DNA of 64,000 nucleotides from Enemella dayhoffiae. GTDB taxonomy: Bacteria > Actinomycetota > Actinomycetes > Propionibacteriales > Propionibacteriaceae. The notes under the pieces were generated by a model, which did not search any database, was not told where the DNA came from, and worked only from the letters and a program-made list of their open reading frames with translations. Numbering within the stretch: position 1 is the first letter of the stretch; every line of letters begins with the position of its first letter. Shown piece by piece: positions 1-10,394 of the stretch. The stretch lies in contig NZ_NMVQ01000006.1 in NCBI RefSeq assembly GCF_002250625.1, positions 1 to 64,000 on the forward strand. Reading direction: 5' to 3'. The position numbers and the translations under genes were made by a program.

Positions 1-127
1 CACCAGCAACACCGAACGTGCCGCCGCACTTGCCCCTTGGCTCGAGCACTACAACACTGAACGATGCCACAGCGCACTCGGAGGCAAACCACCGATCAGC
101 CGGCTACCAACCTGATGGCCGGGTACA
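1..127 (+). mobile_element. Right end of an IS481-family insertion sequence
   Basis: The window opens inside an insertion sequence. Its last ORF ends at 115 and the element appears to end at 127 with GGGTACA, so that reading inward from the outside it begins TGTACCCGGCCATCAGG, a TGT-type terminus as in IS481-like elements. Immediately outside lies GCTAGC (128-133), which matches the NCTAGN target known for IS481. Chromosomal response-regulator sequence starts directly after it. The left end, most of the transposase and the second target copy lie before the window, so the exact boundaries are inferred. Confidence 0.75.
2..115 (+). CDS. IS481-family transposase, C-terminal fragment (partial at window edge)
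   Basis: This is the last 37 codons of a DDE-type integrase-core transposase, cut by the window start. The visible tail contains WLEHYNTERCHSALGGKPP, the classic end of the rve domain in IS481 and IS3-type enzymes, where the final catalytic Glu lies a little upstream. It ends at TGA 113-115, 12 bp before the inferred element terminus. Whether the full gene is intact cannot be seen. Confidence 0.8.
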   Translation, partial: TSNTERAAALAPWLEHYNTERCHSALGGKPPISRLPT

Positions 128-411
128 GCTAGCGCCCGTTTGATCGAGGCGTCGTCGGCATAGGTGGTCAGCACCAGGATCCGGGTCGTCGGATGCCGCT
201 GCAGGATCTGCTGGGTGGCGGCCACTCCGTCCACCCGGGGCATCCGCAGATCCATCAGCACCACGTCGGGGGTCGTCTGGTGCACCAGGCGTACCGCCTC
301 CGCACCGTCGCCGGCCTGGCCGACCACCTCGATCCCGGGGGTCAGCGAGAGCACCGCCACGATGCCCTCCCGCACCAACGCCTGGTCGTCGGCCACCACA
401 ACACGCATCAT
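128..411 (-). pseudogene. NarL/LuxR-type response regulator, truncated by the IS insertion
   Basis: Only about 94 codons of the receiver domain remain. They carry the acidic pair D8-D9, the phospho-acceptor Asp54 in VLMDLRMP, the conserved Thr region TTYADD, and the Lys of SIKRAL. The reading frame runs into the IS at the GCTAGC site, so the last receiver helix and the expected C-terminal LuxR-type HTH DNA-binding domain are missing. The start is ATG 411, and its ATG overlaps the stop of the upstream kinase remnant (ATGA), so this was the second gene of a two-component operon. Without the HTH it cannot bind DNA. Confidence 0.85.
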
Positions 412-893
412 GCCTCCAGCGGTAGGGAGCAGGTCACCGTGAACTCATCATCGGGGGTACGCCCGGCACTCAGCCGCCCGCCCAGGGCCCGGCAGCGCTC
501 GCCGATCCCGCGCAGCCCCTGGCCCAGGCCCCCGGCATAACCGCGCTCGGGACCGAGCGGGTTGGTCGCCGAGATGGTCAGCGAACCGGTGGACCAGGAC
601 ACCTCCAGGTCCACCGGCTGATCCGGGGCGTGCTTGCGGGCGTTGGTGAGCAGTTCCTGCACCACCCGGCGGGCTGCCTGGTCGGCCTGCTCGGGCAGGG
701 ATCGCGGCGCGCCCGTGACCTCCAACTGCACGGTCCCGCCGGAGTCCCGGTGCACCCGGACCAGCTCGGCCATTGACTCGCCGAATCCGGTCGGCGCGCG
801 CAACGCCGCCACGGCCCTCCGCGACTCGGCCAGCCCGTCGGCGGTCAGCCTGCGAGCACTGGAGATCTTGTCCTCGGCCTGCTCCCAGCGGCC
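408..893 (-). pseudogene. Histidine kinase remnant (late dimerisation helix plus HATPase domain)
   Basis: The open frame to the stop at 408 encodes a complete-looking HATPase_c domain of the NarX/DesK type: ELLTNARKHAP (N box), and GLGQGLRGIGERC (G boxes). Upstream the frame continues through ARRLTADGLAESRRAVAALR, the second helix of a HisKA_3 domain. The first helix with the phosphorylatable His and all sensor and membrane segments are absent. Instead the sequence changes directly into the membrane-protein gene in another frame near 890. A deletion therefore fused two neighbouring genes. There is no plausible start codon other than an internal GTG near 812. Confidence 0.75.
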
Positions 894-1343
894 GCTGCGC
901 GACGACCAGCGCGGCGGTCGCCCGATTCATCGCCACCATGACCAGGATCAACCCGAACAGGGAGGTCAACTGGTCGCCGACCAGTTGGTGGGCGAGCAGC
1001 GTTTCGCCCGCACGGACGGCGATCAGGCCGACCCACAGGCCGCGCCGCCACGGGATTCGGTGACCCCATCCGGCCTGGTCCGGATCGCGGTCAGCCGACC
1101 CATCACCACCCCGAAGGCGACCCCGGTGGCGAGTTCGACGCCGATCCCGGCCCAGGCAAGCAGGGGGAGCGTTCCAACGGCCAGCATGCCCTGGGCGGTC
1201 GCCGCGATCCCCAACCCGGCGAGGATCATCGGGAGCCGGAACTGACCGAATCCGGTACGCCGCCAGGTGAGCTGGCGGTAACAGATCAGGGCGACCACGG
1301 CCAGGATCAGAAGCAGGTAGTACAGCGAGGTGACGGTGAGCAT
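890..1343 (-). pseudogene. Four-TM membrane protein (DUF1453/CcdC-like), frameshifted
   Basis: Starts at ATG 1343 behind a GAAAGGA ribosome binding site. The first frame gives hydrophobic helices (YYLLLILAVVALICY, PMILAGLGIAATAQGML, GIGVELATGVAFGVVMG) and then dies at 1023. The remaining helices (GLWVGLIAVRAGETLL and LFGLILVMVAMNRATAALVV) read in a different frame from about 1060 down to about 900, so one indel lies around 1035-1062. The gene then runs without a stop into the kinase remnant. Similar small membrane proteins often sit beside two-component genes in actinobacteria; the family name is from memory and the function unknown. Confidence 0.6.
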
Positions 1344-1549
1344 TTCGAGTCCTTTCTCGGTTCGACACCATCAGCCTCCCGCCGCGACCCGGACACCCTG
1401 AACCGCCCGCGGGTGGAGTTCTGGGTGGAGATCGGGCCGACGCTGCTCGGTCAGGGGTGGGTCGGGCTTCCCCAGGACCCGAGGCCGTCCGCCGCTTGTC
1501 GGGCAACCCTCGTAGAGTGGTCGGCAGGACAGCAGCGAGGGGGTAGGCG

Positions 1550-2542
1550 GTGAGTCGGTGGAGGAAACTCCGGGGTGCAGACGATCGGTCGTCACGGGGC
1601 TCGGCTGGGCGGGCTGAGTCGGTGCCGCCGTCCTTCGAGCTCTTCGAGACGTGGCTGGAGGACATGGACGCCAAACTGACGGGGTTCAGGATGGCCGGTC
1701 TGCCGCAGGAGTGGTCGGCGAAGCACTACACGCGCGACGCGTTGGTGGAGTTGCAGGACGTGGTGCGCGACTGGTTGACGAGCCCCGAACAGGTGACCGA
1801 TGGCAGCGAGGTCGGCTTCGTCGACGGGGCGATCCGATATGTGGGCGAGACGTTGATCCGGCAGATCGGGGGGCGATGGATCTTCCGGGGTCGTCCGTAC
1901 CTGGTGCTCGACGTGCCGGGGGTGTCGGAGGATGACCCGATCGACGTGCGGGGGGTGCTGGAGAACGTGGTGCGGCACCCCGACTCGGACGCCCTGGTGA
2001 CGTTGCACGACATGCATCGAGCGGCGGTGCCGGGGGCGGGTGCGCAGATTTCCGCGGCCTCGACCCGGCGGCGACGCGAGGTGGATCCCGCCTCGCGTCT
2101 TGGGCAGTGGCTGGCGACGATGGAGGCGGGGATCGAGGCGTGGCGGTCCGGCCCGGCCGCTCCGGCTGAGCGGTGGGATGGGAGCGTGGCATCCTTGGAG
2201 CTGTTGGGCCCATGGGTGCTGGAGGCGTTCGGGACCACCGACCCGGACACGCTCCACGACGGCATACCGCCGGACGAGGCGTTCCTCGGGGCCTGCCGCT
2301 ACCTCGGTGAGACCCTGAGGCGGCACGGGGGCGGGGAGTGGGTCTACCCCGAGGGTGCCGCCGACCGCTACGACCCCTATGCCGGCCGCCCCTACCTCAT
2401 GCGGGACGACCCCGAGAACGGCGAGTTGGACGGCGAGGTGTCGGTAACGGTGACCGTGGGCGGGGTGGTGCGAAAGCAGGACCCCACGCCCGTGGTCCGT
2501 CAGGTGCAGCGGTACCTGCGCAACGCACGCCCCGGGCAGTGA
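1550..2542 (+). CDS. Unknown protein with an internally duplicated domain
   Basis: A 330-residue soluble protein with no signal or TM segment that I do not recognise. It contains two copies of one domain. Copy 1 (about residues 36-150) has GFVDGAIRYVGETLIRQIGG, W, then GRPYLVLDVPG. Copy 2 (about 190-320) has FLGACRYLGETLRRHGGG, W, then GRPYLMRDDP. The shared pattern is F-x-GA-x-RY-x-GETL-x-R-x-GG-x-W followed by GRPYL. Start chosen at GTG 1550; later in-frame starts are possible. It lies alone between the decayed two-component locus and the spc operon. An immunity-like role is conceivable from its type and position, but nothing shows it. Confidence 0.6.
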   Translation: MSRWRKLRGADDRSSRGSAGRAESVPPSFELFETWLEDMDAKLTGFRMAGLPQEWSAKHYTRDALVELQDVVRDWLTSPEQVTDGSEVGFVDGAIRYVGETLIRQIGGRWIFRGRPYLVLDVPGVSEDDPIDVRGVLENVVRHPDSDALVTLHDMHRAAVPGAGAQISAASTRRRREVDPASRLGQWLATMEAGIEAWRSGPAAPAERWDGSVASLELLGPWVLEAFGTTDPDTLHDGIPPDEAFLGACRYLGETLRRHGGGEWVYPEGAADRYDPYAGRPYLMRDDPENGELDGEVSVTVTVGGVVRKQDPTPVVRQVQRYLRNARPGQ

Positions 2543-2596
2543 TCCGCGGGGCGGCGGTCGCGCGCGTCCGTCACGGCCTCTCCGCCGCCTGACGAT

Positions 2597-2626
2597 TTCG
2601 TTTCCTCGAGGCCGATGGGGTACGCT
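2597..2626 (+). promoter_or_regulatory. Candidate promoter of the spc ribosomal operon
   Basis: TTCGTT, an 18-bp spacer, then TACGCT (2621-2626). This would give a leader of about 190 nt before rplN. No ORF with a good start fills 2543-2822. The -35 match is weak, so the call rests mostly on the TANNNT hexamer and the position. Confidence 0.4.
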
Positions 2627-2822
2627 TGCACGGTTGTTCAGGACTGAGCCCTTGGATCAACACCGCCAGCGAAGCTGGACCGGTGCCGTAGGGGACCTTT
2701 CCTGAGCGATCGACACATGTCCGTCCCACCAGGCCCGGATGTCGTTCAACGCTCTTCAGGCAATCCGGCTTGTCGTGCGCTGTGCGCCGACCGGGAACCG
2801 GTGCGACAAACAGGAGAAATAG

Positions 2823-3191
2823 ATGATCCAGCAGGAGTCGCGACTCAAGGTCGCCGACAACACGGGTGCCAAGGAGATCCTCTGCATCCGCGTTCTCGGT
2901 GGCTCGGGTCGACGTTACGCCGGCATTGGGGACACCATCGTCGCCACTGTCAAGGACGCGATCCCCGGCGGCAACGTCAAGAAGGGTGACGTCGTCAAGG
3001 CGGTCGTCGTCCGCACCGTGAAGGAGCGCCGTCGCGCCGACGGTTCCTACATCAAGTTCGACGAGAACGCCGCCGTCATCCTCAGGGCCGACGGCGAGCC
3101 GCGCGGAACCCGCATCTTCGGCCCGGTCGGCCGTGAGCTGCGCGAGAAGAAGTTCATGCGCATCGTCTCGCTGGCCCCGGAGGTGATCTGA
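2823..3191 (+). CDS. rplN: 50S ribosomal protein L14
   Basis: A 122-residue protein of exactly family length, starting [18 protein letters not shown] and carrying the signature [17 protein letters not shown]. It binds 23S rRNA at the subunit interface and contacts L19. Its start follows an AGGAG box. It is the first gene of the ribosomal cluster visible here: rpmC and rpsQ, which usually precede it, are not in the window. The unknown duplicated-domain gene and the IS locus occupy that place. A break between rpsQ and rplN is also known in mycobacteria. Confidence 0.97.
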   Translation: MIQQESRLKVADNTGAKEILCIRVLGGSGRRYAGIGDTIVATVKDAIPGGNVKKGDVVKAVVVRTVKERRRADGSYIKFDENAAVILRADGEPRGTRIFGPVGRELREKKFMRIVSLAPEVI

Positions 3192-3192
3192 G

Positions 3193-3564
3193 ATGGCAGG
3201 GAATCTGCACGTGAAGAAGGGTGACCGCGTCAAGGTCATCACCGGCAAGGACAAGGGCACCGTCGGCGAGATCATCGCCGTCGACGTCGAGCGCAACCGC
3301 GTCATCGTCCAGGGCGTGAACATCGTCAAGCGCCACGTCCGCGAGACCCCGACCGCCACCGGCAAGACCGAGGGCGGGATCATCAGCCGCGAGGCCCCGA
3401 TCCACGCCTCCAACGTCCAGCTGGTGGTCAAGGACGGCGGCAAGGAGGTCGTCACCCGTGTCGGCTTCAAGCGCGAGGAAGTGACCAAGCGCCGTCCCGA
3501 CGGCACCGAGTACAAGGCCTTCCGCAGCGTTCGCATCGCGCGGCGCACGGGGGAGGAGATCTGA
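3193..3564 (+). CDS. rplX: 50S ribosomal protein L24
   Basis: A 123-residue assembly-initiator protein of the large subunit. The N-terminal KOW motif is clear in [20 protein letters not shown] (residues 7-26). The C-terminal part ([19 protein letters not shown]) is standard for the long bacterial form. ATG follows the rplN stop by one base, so translation is coupled, and rplE follows by the same spacing. Confidence 0.97.
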   Translation: MAGNLHVKKGDRVKVITGKDKGTVGEIIAVDVERNRVIVQGVNIVKRHVRETPTATGKTEGGIISREAPIHASNVQLVVKDGGKEVVTRVGFKREEVTKRRPDGTEYKAFRSVRIARRTGEEI

Positions 3565-3565
3565 G

Positions 3566-4192
3566 ATGACTGAGACCGCAACCGCTACCCGCGAGATGCC
3601 GCGGCTGCAGCAGCGCTACCGCAGCGAGATCAAGCCGGCGCTGCTCGAGCAGTTCAAGTATGCCAACGTGATGCAGGTCCCCGGCCTGGTCAAGATCGTG
3701 GTGAACATGGGTGTCGGCGACGCCGCCCGTGACTCCAAGGTCATCGACGGGGCGATCAAGGACCTCACCGCGATCACCGGCCAGAAGCCGTCGGTCACCA
3801 AGGCCCGCAAGTCCATCGCCCAGTTCAAGCTGCGCGAGGGTCAGGCCATTGGCTGCCACGTCACCCTGCGGGGCGACCGGATGTGGGAGTTCGCCGACCG
3901 GCTGCTCAGCCTGGCGCTGCCGCGGATCCGCGACTTCCGCGGCCTGAACCAGTGGCAGTTCGACGGCCAGGGCAACTACACCTTCGGCCTCACCGAGCAG
4001 GTCATGTTCCACGAGATCGACCAGGACCGGATCGACCGCGTCCGGGGCATGGACATCACCTTCGTGACCACCGCCACCAACGACGACGAGGGGCGGGCCC
4101 TGCTGAAGCAGCTCGGGTTCCCGTTCAACGACAACCCGAAGCCGGCCAGGGCCAAGGCCAAGGGCCCGGCCTACCAGCGCAGGAAGAAGTGA
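3566..4192 (+). CDS. rplE: 50S ribosomal protein L5
   Basis: A 208-residue protein of the central protuberance that binds 5S r[22 protein letters not shown] and the block around [20 protein letters not shown] are diagnostic. Compared with the 178-180 residue enteric form it has about 15 extra N-terminal residues and a short basic tail ending QRRKK, as in other actinobacteria. One base separates it from rplX, and rpsZ starts 7 nt after its stop. Confidence 0.97.
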   Translation: MTETATATREMPRLQQRYRSEIKPALLEQFKYANVMQVPGLVKIVVNMGVGDAARDSKVIDGAIKDLTAITGQKPSVTKARKSIAQFKLREGQAIGCHVTLRGDRMWEFADRLLSLALPRIRDFRGLNQWQFDGQGNYTFGLTEQVMFHEIDQDRIDRVRGMDITFVTTATNDDEGRALLKQLGFPFNDNPKPARAKAKGPAYQRRKK

Positions 4193-4199
4193 GTGACCC

Positions 4200-4385
4200 A
4201 TGGCCAAGACAGCACTGAAGGTCAAGCAGTCCCGCAAGCCCAAGTTCGGCGTCCGGGCGTACACCCGTTGCCAGCGTTGCGGCCGGCCCAAGGCCGTGTT
4301 CCGCAAGTTCGGCCTCTGCCGTGTGTGCCTGCGTGAGCTCGCCCACCGCGGTGAGCTGCCCGGCGTGACCAAGTCGTCCTGGTGA
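4200..4385 (+). CDS. rpsZ: 30S ribosomal protein S14, zinc-binding type Z
   Basis: A 61-residue short S14 with the zinc-ribbon cysteines C24-x2-C27 and C40-x2-C43 ([20 protein letters not shown]). It assembles late into the 30S head. This C+ form differs from the longer zinc-free rpsN paralogue that many actinobacteria keep elsewhere under zinc control; no such copy is in this window. RBS spacing is normal. Confidence 0.97.
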   Translation: MAKTALKVKQSRKPKFGVRAYTRCQRCGRPKAVFRKFGLCRVCLRELAHRGELPGVTKSSW

Positions 4386-4465
4386 CCGACCCGACCTACT
4401 CCTGAATCAACTCGACCCGCAGCAGGTCCCCAGCGGAAACCGTTGCGAGAAAGAGGCCGCAAGCC

Positions 4466-4873
4466 ATGACCATGACTGACCCGATCGCAGACATGCTGAC
4501 GCGTCTGCGCAACGCCAACCAGGCGTACCACGACGAGACCTCGATGCCGCACTCCAAGATCAAGGTGGGCATCGCCGAAATCCTCAAGTCCGAGGGCTAC
4601 ATCTCCGACTTCGAGGTCGCCGACCCCAACGAGGGCGAAGTGGGCCGCACCCTGAAGATCACCCTGAAGTACGGGCAGAACCGTGAGCGCTCGATCGCCG
4701 GCGTACGCCGCATCAGCAAGCCGGGTCTGCGCGTGTACGCCAAGTCGAACGCCCTGCCCAAGGTCCTCGGTGGCCTGGGCATCGCGATCATTTCGACCTC
4801 GCAGGGTCTGCTGACCGACCGAGATGCCAATTCCAAGAGCGTGGGTGGGGAAGTCCTCGCCTACGTCTGGTGA
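4466..4873 (+). CDS. rpsH: 30S ribosomal protein S8
   Basis: A 135-residue central-domain assembly protein of the 30S subunit, beginning [20 protein letters not shown] and ending GGEVLAYVW, the standard family termini. S8 typically autoregulates the spc operon. The 80-nt gap after rpsZ is the longest within this part of the operon. The first ATG (4466), 9 nt after GAAAGAGG, is preferred over the ATG two codons later. Confidence 0.96.
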   Translation: MTMTDPIADMLTRLRNANQAYHDETSMPHSKIKVGIAEILKSEGYISDFEVADPNEGEVGRTLKITLKYGQNRERSIAGVRRISKPGLRVYAKSNALPKVLGGLGIAIISTSQGLLTDRDANSKSVGGEVLAYVW

Positions 4874-4898
4874 CGACTGAAGACGAGAGGAGAGACAC

Positions 4899-5441
4899 AT
4901 GTCCCGCATTGGCAGGCTGCCGATCGCGATCCCGTCCGGTGTCGATGTCACCCTTGACGGTCAGCTGGTGGAGGTGAAGGGTCCCAAGGGCACCCTGAAC
5001 CACACCGTCCCGCAGCCCATCACCATCACCCGCAACGACGACGGCCAGATCGAGGTCGCTCGCCCCAACGACGAGCGCGAGTCGCGTTCGCTGCACGGCC
5101 TGACCCGGACCCTGGTGTCCAACATGGTCACCGGCGTGACCCAGGGCTACGAGAAGAAGCTCGAGATCGTCGGCGTCGGTTACCGCGTGATCAGCAAGGG
5201 CCCACAGCAGCTCGAGTTCAACCTCGGCTTTTCCCACCCGGTCGTGGTGAACGCTCCCGAGGGGATCTCGTTCACCGTCGAGGGCCCGACCAAGTTCACC
5301 GTCCTGGGGATCGACAAGCAGGCCGTGGGCGAGGTCGCCGCAAACATCCGCAAGATCCGCAAGCCCGAGCCCTACAAGGGCAAGGGTGTGCGTTACGCCG
5401 GCGAGCAGGTACGCCGCAAGGTCGGAAAGGCTGGTAAGTGA
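4899..5441 (+). CDS. rplF: 50S ribosomal protein L6
   Basis: A 180-residue protein near the factor-binding site of the 50S subunit. It has the two-domain L6 pattern: N-terminal [15 protein letters not shown] and the C-terminal signature [14 protein letters not shown]. It is preceded by GAGAGGAG. Its TGA overlaps a GTG that could serve as an upstream start for rplR. Confidence 0.97.
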   Translation: MSRIGRLPIAIPSGVDVTLDGQLVEVKGPKGTLNHTVPQPITITRNDDGQIEVARPNDERESRSLHGLTRTLVSNMVTGVTQGYEKKLEIVGVGYRVISKGPQQLEFNLGFSHPVVVNAPEGISFTVEGPTKFTVLGIDKQAVGEVAANIRKIRKPEPYKGKGVRYAGEQVRRKVGKAGK

Positions 5442-5443
5442 CC

Positions 5444-5827
5444 ATGGGCATCTCGTTGTCCAACAACAAGGGCATGTCGGCCAAGGCTGCCTCGCGGACC
5501 CGTCGCCAGGTGCGCGGCCGCAAGAAGGTCTTCGGCGCCACCGAGCGTCCCCGACTGGTCGTGTCCCGTTCGGCGAAGCACGTCTTCGCGCAGGTGATCG
5601 ACGACACCGTCGGCAAGACCCTGGTCTCCGCCTCCACCATGGAGGCCGACCTGCGTGGGGCCGAGTCCGACAAGTCGGAGAAGGCCAAGAAGGTCGGCGG
5701 GCTGCTCGCGGAGCGGGCCAGGGCCGCCGGCATCGAACGCGTGGTCTTCGACCGCGCTGGCAACAAGTATCACGGTCGCATCGCGGCGCTGGCTGACGGC
5801 GCTCGCGAAGGCGGCCTGGACTTCTGA
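5444..5827 (+). CDS. rplR: 50S ribosomal protein L18
   Basis: A 127-residue 5S-rRNA binding protein. The block [20 protein letters not shown] and the C-terminal [20 protein letters not shown] are diagnostic. I chose ATG 5444; a GTG at 5438, overlapping the rplF stop, is in frame and would add two residues. The N-terminus is Arg/Lys rich, as usual. Confidence 0.95.
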   Translation: MGISLSNNKGMSAKAASRTRRQVRGRKKVFGATERPRLVVSRSAKHVFAQVIDDTVGKTLVSASTMEADLRGAESDKSEKAKKVGGLLAERARAAGIERVVFDRAGNKYHGRIAALADGAREGGLDF

Positions 5828-5853
5828 GAACGACGGAAGACAAGGAGAAAGCG

Positions 5854-6483
5854 ATGAGCCAGACTGCTACCCAGTCCTCCCAGCGCGGGGGACAGCGGGG
5901 CGAGCGTCGCGGCCGTGACGACCGTCGTGGTGGCCAGCAGCGCGAAGAGAAGAGCATGTACCTGGAGCGCGTGGTTGCGATCAACCGCGTCGCCAAGGTC
6001 GTGAAGGGTGGTCGACGCTTCAGCTTCACCGCCCTGGTCGTCGTCGGTGACGGCGAAGGCATGGTCGGTGTGGGCTACGGCAAGGCCAAGGAGGTGCCCG
6101 CGGCGATCGCCAAGGGTGTCGAGGAGGCAAAGAAGCACTTCTTCACCGTGCCGCGGATCCAGGGCACCATCCCGCACCCGGTCCAGGGTGAGAAGGCGGC
6201 CGGCGTGGTCATGCTGCGCCCGGCCTCCCCGGGTACCGGTGTGATCGCCGGCGGCTCCTGCCGCGCGGTGCTGGAGTGCGCGGGCATCCACGACGTGCTG
6301 GCCAAGTCCCTGGGCTCGGCCAACGCGATCAACGTGGTGCACGCCACGGTGGCCGCCCTGCAGATGCTGGAGCAGCCCGAGGAGGTGGCCCGTCGGCGCA
6401 GCAAGCCGGTCGAGGACGTCGCCCCGGCCGCCCTGCTGAAGGCCGCCAAGGCCAAGCCCGAGGCCGAGGGGGGTGCGCACTGA
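5854..6483 (+). CDS. rpsE: 30S ribosomal protein S5
   Basis: A 209-residue decoding-fidelity protein. Residues 1-35 form an Arg/Gly/Gln-rich disordered extension typical of actinobacteria. The dsRNA-binding core follows ([20 protein letters not shown]), then the C-terminal S5 domain with GTGVIAGG and [12 protein letters not shown] good AAGGAGA box precedes it, and its TGA shares one base with the rpmD ATG. Confidence 0.97.
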   Translation: MSQTATQSSQRGGQRGERRGRDDRRGGQQREEKSMYLERVVAINRVAKVVKGGRRFSFTALVVVGDGEGMVGVGYGKAKEVPAAIAKGVEEAKKHFFTVPRIQGTIPHPVQGEKAAGVVMLRPASPGTGVIAGGSCRAVLECAGIHDVLAKSLGSANAINVVHATVAALQMLEQPEEVARRRSKPVEDVAPAALLKAAKAKPEAEGGAH

Positions 6484-6665
6484 TGGCACGTCTCAAGGTC
6501 ACCCAGACCCGCTCCGAGATCGGCTGCAAGCAGAACCAGCGCGACACCCTGCGTACCATCGGGTTGAAGCGCATCGGGGACGTCGCCGTCAAGGAGGACC
6601 GTCCCGAGATCCGTGGGATGCTGAACACCGTGACCCACCTGATCCGTGTCGAGGAGGTCGACTGA
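6483..6665 (+). CDS. rpmD: 50S ribosomal protein L30
   Basis: A 60-residue small L30, beginning [16 protein letters not shown] and containing [15 protein letters not shown], the family hallmark. The ATG overlaps the rpsE TGA, and rplO starts 2 nt after its own stop, so the three genes are translationally coupled. Confidence 0.96.
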   Translation: MARLKVTQTRSEIGCKQNQRDTLRTIGLKRIGDVAVKEDRPEIRGMLNTVTHLIRVEEVD

Positions 6666-6666
6666 C

Positions 6667-7107
6667 ATGGCACTGAAGGTCCATCACCTTCGCCCCGCCC
6701 CGGGCGCCAAGACCGCCAAGACCCGCGTGGGTCGCGGCGAGGGCTCCAAGGGCAAGACCGCCGGCCGTGGCACCAAGGGCACCGGCGCACGCAAGAACAC
6801 CCCCGAGAACTTCGAGGGTGGTCAGATGCCGCTGCACATGCGGGTGCCGAAGCTGCGCGGCTTCAAGAACCCGTTCCGGGTCGAGTACCAGACCGTCAAC
6901 GTCGCCAAGCTCGGGGACCTGTTCCCCGAGGGCGGCACCGTCGAGGTCGCTGACCTGGTCGCCAAGGGCGCGGTGCGCGCCGGCCACCCGGTCAAGGTGC
7001 TCGGCAACGGCGAGCTCTCCGTCGCGGTCAAGGTGACCGCCGACAAGTTCTCGGCCAGCGCCAAGGAGAAGATCGAGAAGGCGGGCGGCTCGGCCACCGA
7101 GCTCTGA
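6667..7107 (+). CDS. rplO: 50S ribosomal protein L15
   Basis: A 146-residue late-assembly protein of the 50S subunit. The Gly/Lys-rich N-terminal arm ([19 protein letters not shown]) and the KLRGFKNPF motif identify it. It is the last gene of this transcript: a very strong hairpin starts 19 nt after its stop, and secY, which often follows directly, is here displaced by 1.3 kb and has its own promoter. Confidence 0.97.
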   Translation: MALKVHHLRPAPGAKTAKTRVGRGEGSKGKTAGRGTKGTGARKNTPENFEGGQMPLHMRVPKLRGFKNPFRVEYQTVNVAKLGDLFPEGGTVEVADLVAKGAVRAGHPVKVLGNGELSVAVKVTADKFSASAKEKIEKAGGSATEL

Positions 7108-7125
7108 GCCCGACCTGACCTGTAC

Positions 7126-7168
7126 GCCGCGAGGGCGGCCCCGGACTCTCCGGGGCCGCCCTCGCGGC
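7126..7168 (+). terminator. Strong hairpin terminator after rplO
   Basis: Perfect 17-bp arms (7126-7142 and 7152-7168) around a 9-nt loop, followed by GTTTG. The T-run is short, as usual in high-GC actinobacteria, but the stem is exceptionally stable. It closes the spc operon. Confidence 0.85.
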
Positions 7169-7187
7169 GTTTGATCTGCCACGTAGT

Positions 7188-7272
7188 CGGACCGGCAGTG
7201 TCGGATTCCCGGCCTCGCGGAACCCAGTCCCACTGGGCTTGCGAAGCGCGGTTTTCGGAGACTGCCGGTCCG
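7188..7272. repeat. Nested imperfect palindrome between rplO and the EEP gene
   Basis: Outer 12-bp perfect arms CGGACCGGCAGT (7188-7199) and ACTGCCGGTCCG (7261-7272) enclose an inner hairpin CCCAGT-CCC-ACTGGG near 7224-7238 and further partly paired sequence. It lies between two convergent genes. It could be a miniature mobile element, a bidirectional terminator or a structured RNA; no coding sense is seen. Confidence 0.6.
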
Positions 7273-7289
7273 GTCACGAGCGGCCGACG

Positions 7290-8291
7290 TCAGCGGGCGT
7301 TCATCGCGCGCCCCCCGGAGCCGGTGGTGCTCGCGCCTGTGGGCGAGGTGGCTGTGGGGCTGGAGGACATCGTCTTCGAGGAAGTGGGGAGTTGGAAGTC
7401 CACGAAGGCCGGCACGTGGTCGGAGGCCGTGGCGCTGCTGATGATGGACCCAGACGTCGGGGTTGCGCCGCGGGCGAAGAGGTGATCGATCTGCGCCGTG
7501 CCGCAGGTACCGCGGTTCTCGCCCAGCGCCGGCAGCGAGTCGGTGAAACCTGCCTTCTTCAGTGGGGACATCGTGCCCTTCTCGCTGGCTGTGGCGTTGA
7601 AATCTCCGGCCGCGATGGCCGGGCCGTTCGTGCTGCCCAGCATCAAGGCCAGGGAGGTCGCCTGACGCCCGCGGAGCGCGGCGTGCTCATCGCCGACCGT
7701 CAGGTGGGTGGAAGCGACAGTGACGCTCTGTCCGCCGGGTGTGGTGATGGTGGCCACCGCGGCGCCGCGCGGCTCCTCATCCGCGGGCACCGGGAGCGCA
7801 CGGTTCTGGCAACTGGTGATCGGGTGGGCCGAGATCACCGCGTTGCCCATCCTGCCGCCCTGGTGCGGGGTTGCCGGTCCCTTGCAGGCGTAGGACCACC
7901 CCAGACGCGCGAGCAGTTCGTCGGTCTGGACGTGATCGCAGCTGCGGTCGACCCCATAGTCGACCTCCTGCAGCGCGGCGACCCGGGCGTCGGTCGACTT
8001 GATCACCTTGGCGATCTGCGACATCGCCCCCGCACACCCCTTGCCGGCCTCACGCCCGATCTGGCCCTGTTTGATGTTGTAGGTGAGTACCCGCAATGAG
8101 GCGTCGGAGCCGCTCCCTGGCGACTGGGTCGGCGTGGCCTGCGGGCTGGATGTGGTGCCCGCCGATGCCGCCGCTGCTCCTTTGGTGCTGGCCAGCCGGA
8201 CTCCGGCCTGGGCGTCGAGACTCGCTCCGCCGACGGCGACGGTGGCCAGGACGCCGGTGACGACAAGGGTTCGTTTCGTGGACTTCCTCAT
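7290..8291 (-). CDS. Secreted endonuclease/exonuclease/phosphatase-family protein
   Basis: A 333-residue protein with a Sec signal peptide (basic MRKSTKR, hydrophobic VVTGVLATVAVGG, cut probably near AQA-G), a Ser/Thr-rich linker (about 35-65), and an EEP (DNase I-like) domain. The domain motifs occur in order: LTYNIKQG, ALQEVD (metal-binding Glu), STHL, AGDFNA (Asp-x-Asn), and SDHVP (catalytic His). The C-terminus is another Ser/Thr/Pro-rich tail. It is a metal-dependent phosphoesterase acting outside the cell; whether the substrate is DNA, phospholipid or sugar phosphate cannot be told. A TAACGT hexamer lies 8 nt before the ATG. Confidence 0.85.
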   Translation of the reverse strand: MRKSTKRTLVVTGVLATVAVGGASLDAQAGVRLASTKGAAAASAGTTSSPQATPTQSPGSGSDASLRVLTYNIKQGQIGREAGKGCAGAMSQIAKVIKSTDARVAALQEVDYGVDRSCDHVQTDELLARLGWSYACKGPATPHQGGRMGNAVISAHPITSCQNRALPVPADEEPRGAAVATITTPGGQSVTVASTHLTVGDEHAALRGRQATSLALMLGSTNGPAIAAGDFNATASEKGTMSPLKKAGFTDSLPALGENRGTCGTAQIDHLFARGATPTSGSIISSATASDHVPAFVDFQLPTSSKTMSSSPTATSPTGASTTGSGGRAMNAR

Positions 8292-8368
8292 GCCCGGCGA
8301 CGTTAGGTCGGCGGGGGAGCGTACGCCGAACCTCGGCCGGTGGAAGGTTCCCCGATCGGAGTGAAGTT

Positions 8369-8398
8369 TTCAGGTATCGCCACTCTGCTTGGTAGGCT
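8369..8398 (+). promoter_or_regulatory. Candidate secY-adk-map promoter
   Basis: TTCAGG (8369-8374), an 18-bp spacer and TAGGCT (8393-8398) give a start about 60 nt before the secY GTG. This is the only good TANNNT hexamer in the 170 bp upstream. Confidence 0.45.
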
Positions 8399-8464
8399 GC
8401 CACGGTTGCCAGCAGGTGATCGTGCCTCGGCATGCCCACGATCGATCAACAGGAAGAGGGCTCG

Positions 8465-9790
<1,326 letters not shown>

Positions 9791-9803
9791 GGAAGGACCG
9801 TCA

Positions 9804-10390
<587 letters not shown>

Positions 10391-10394
<4 letters not shown>

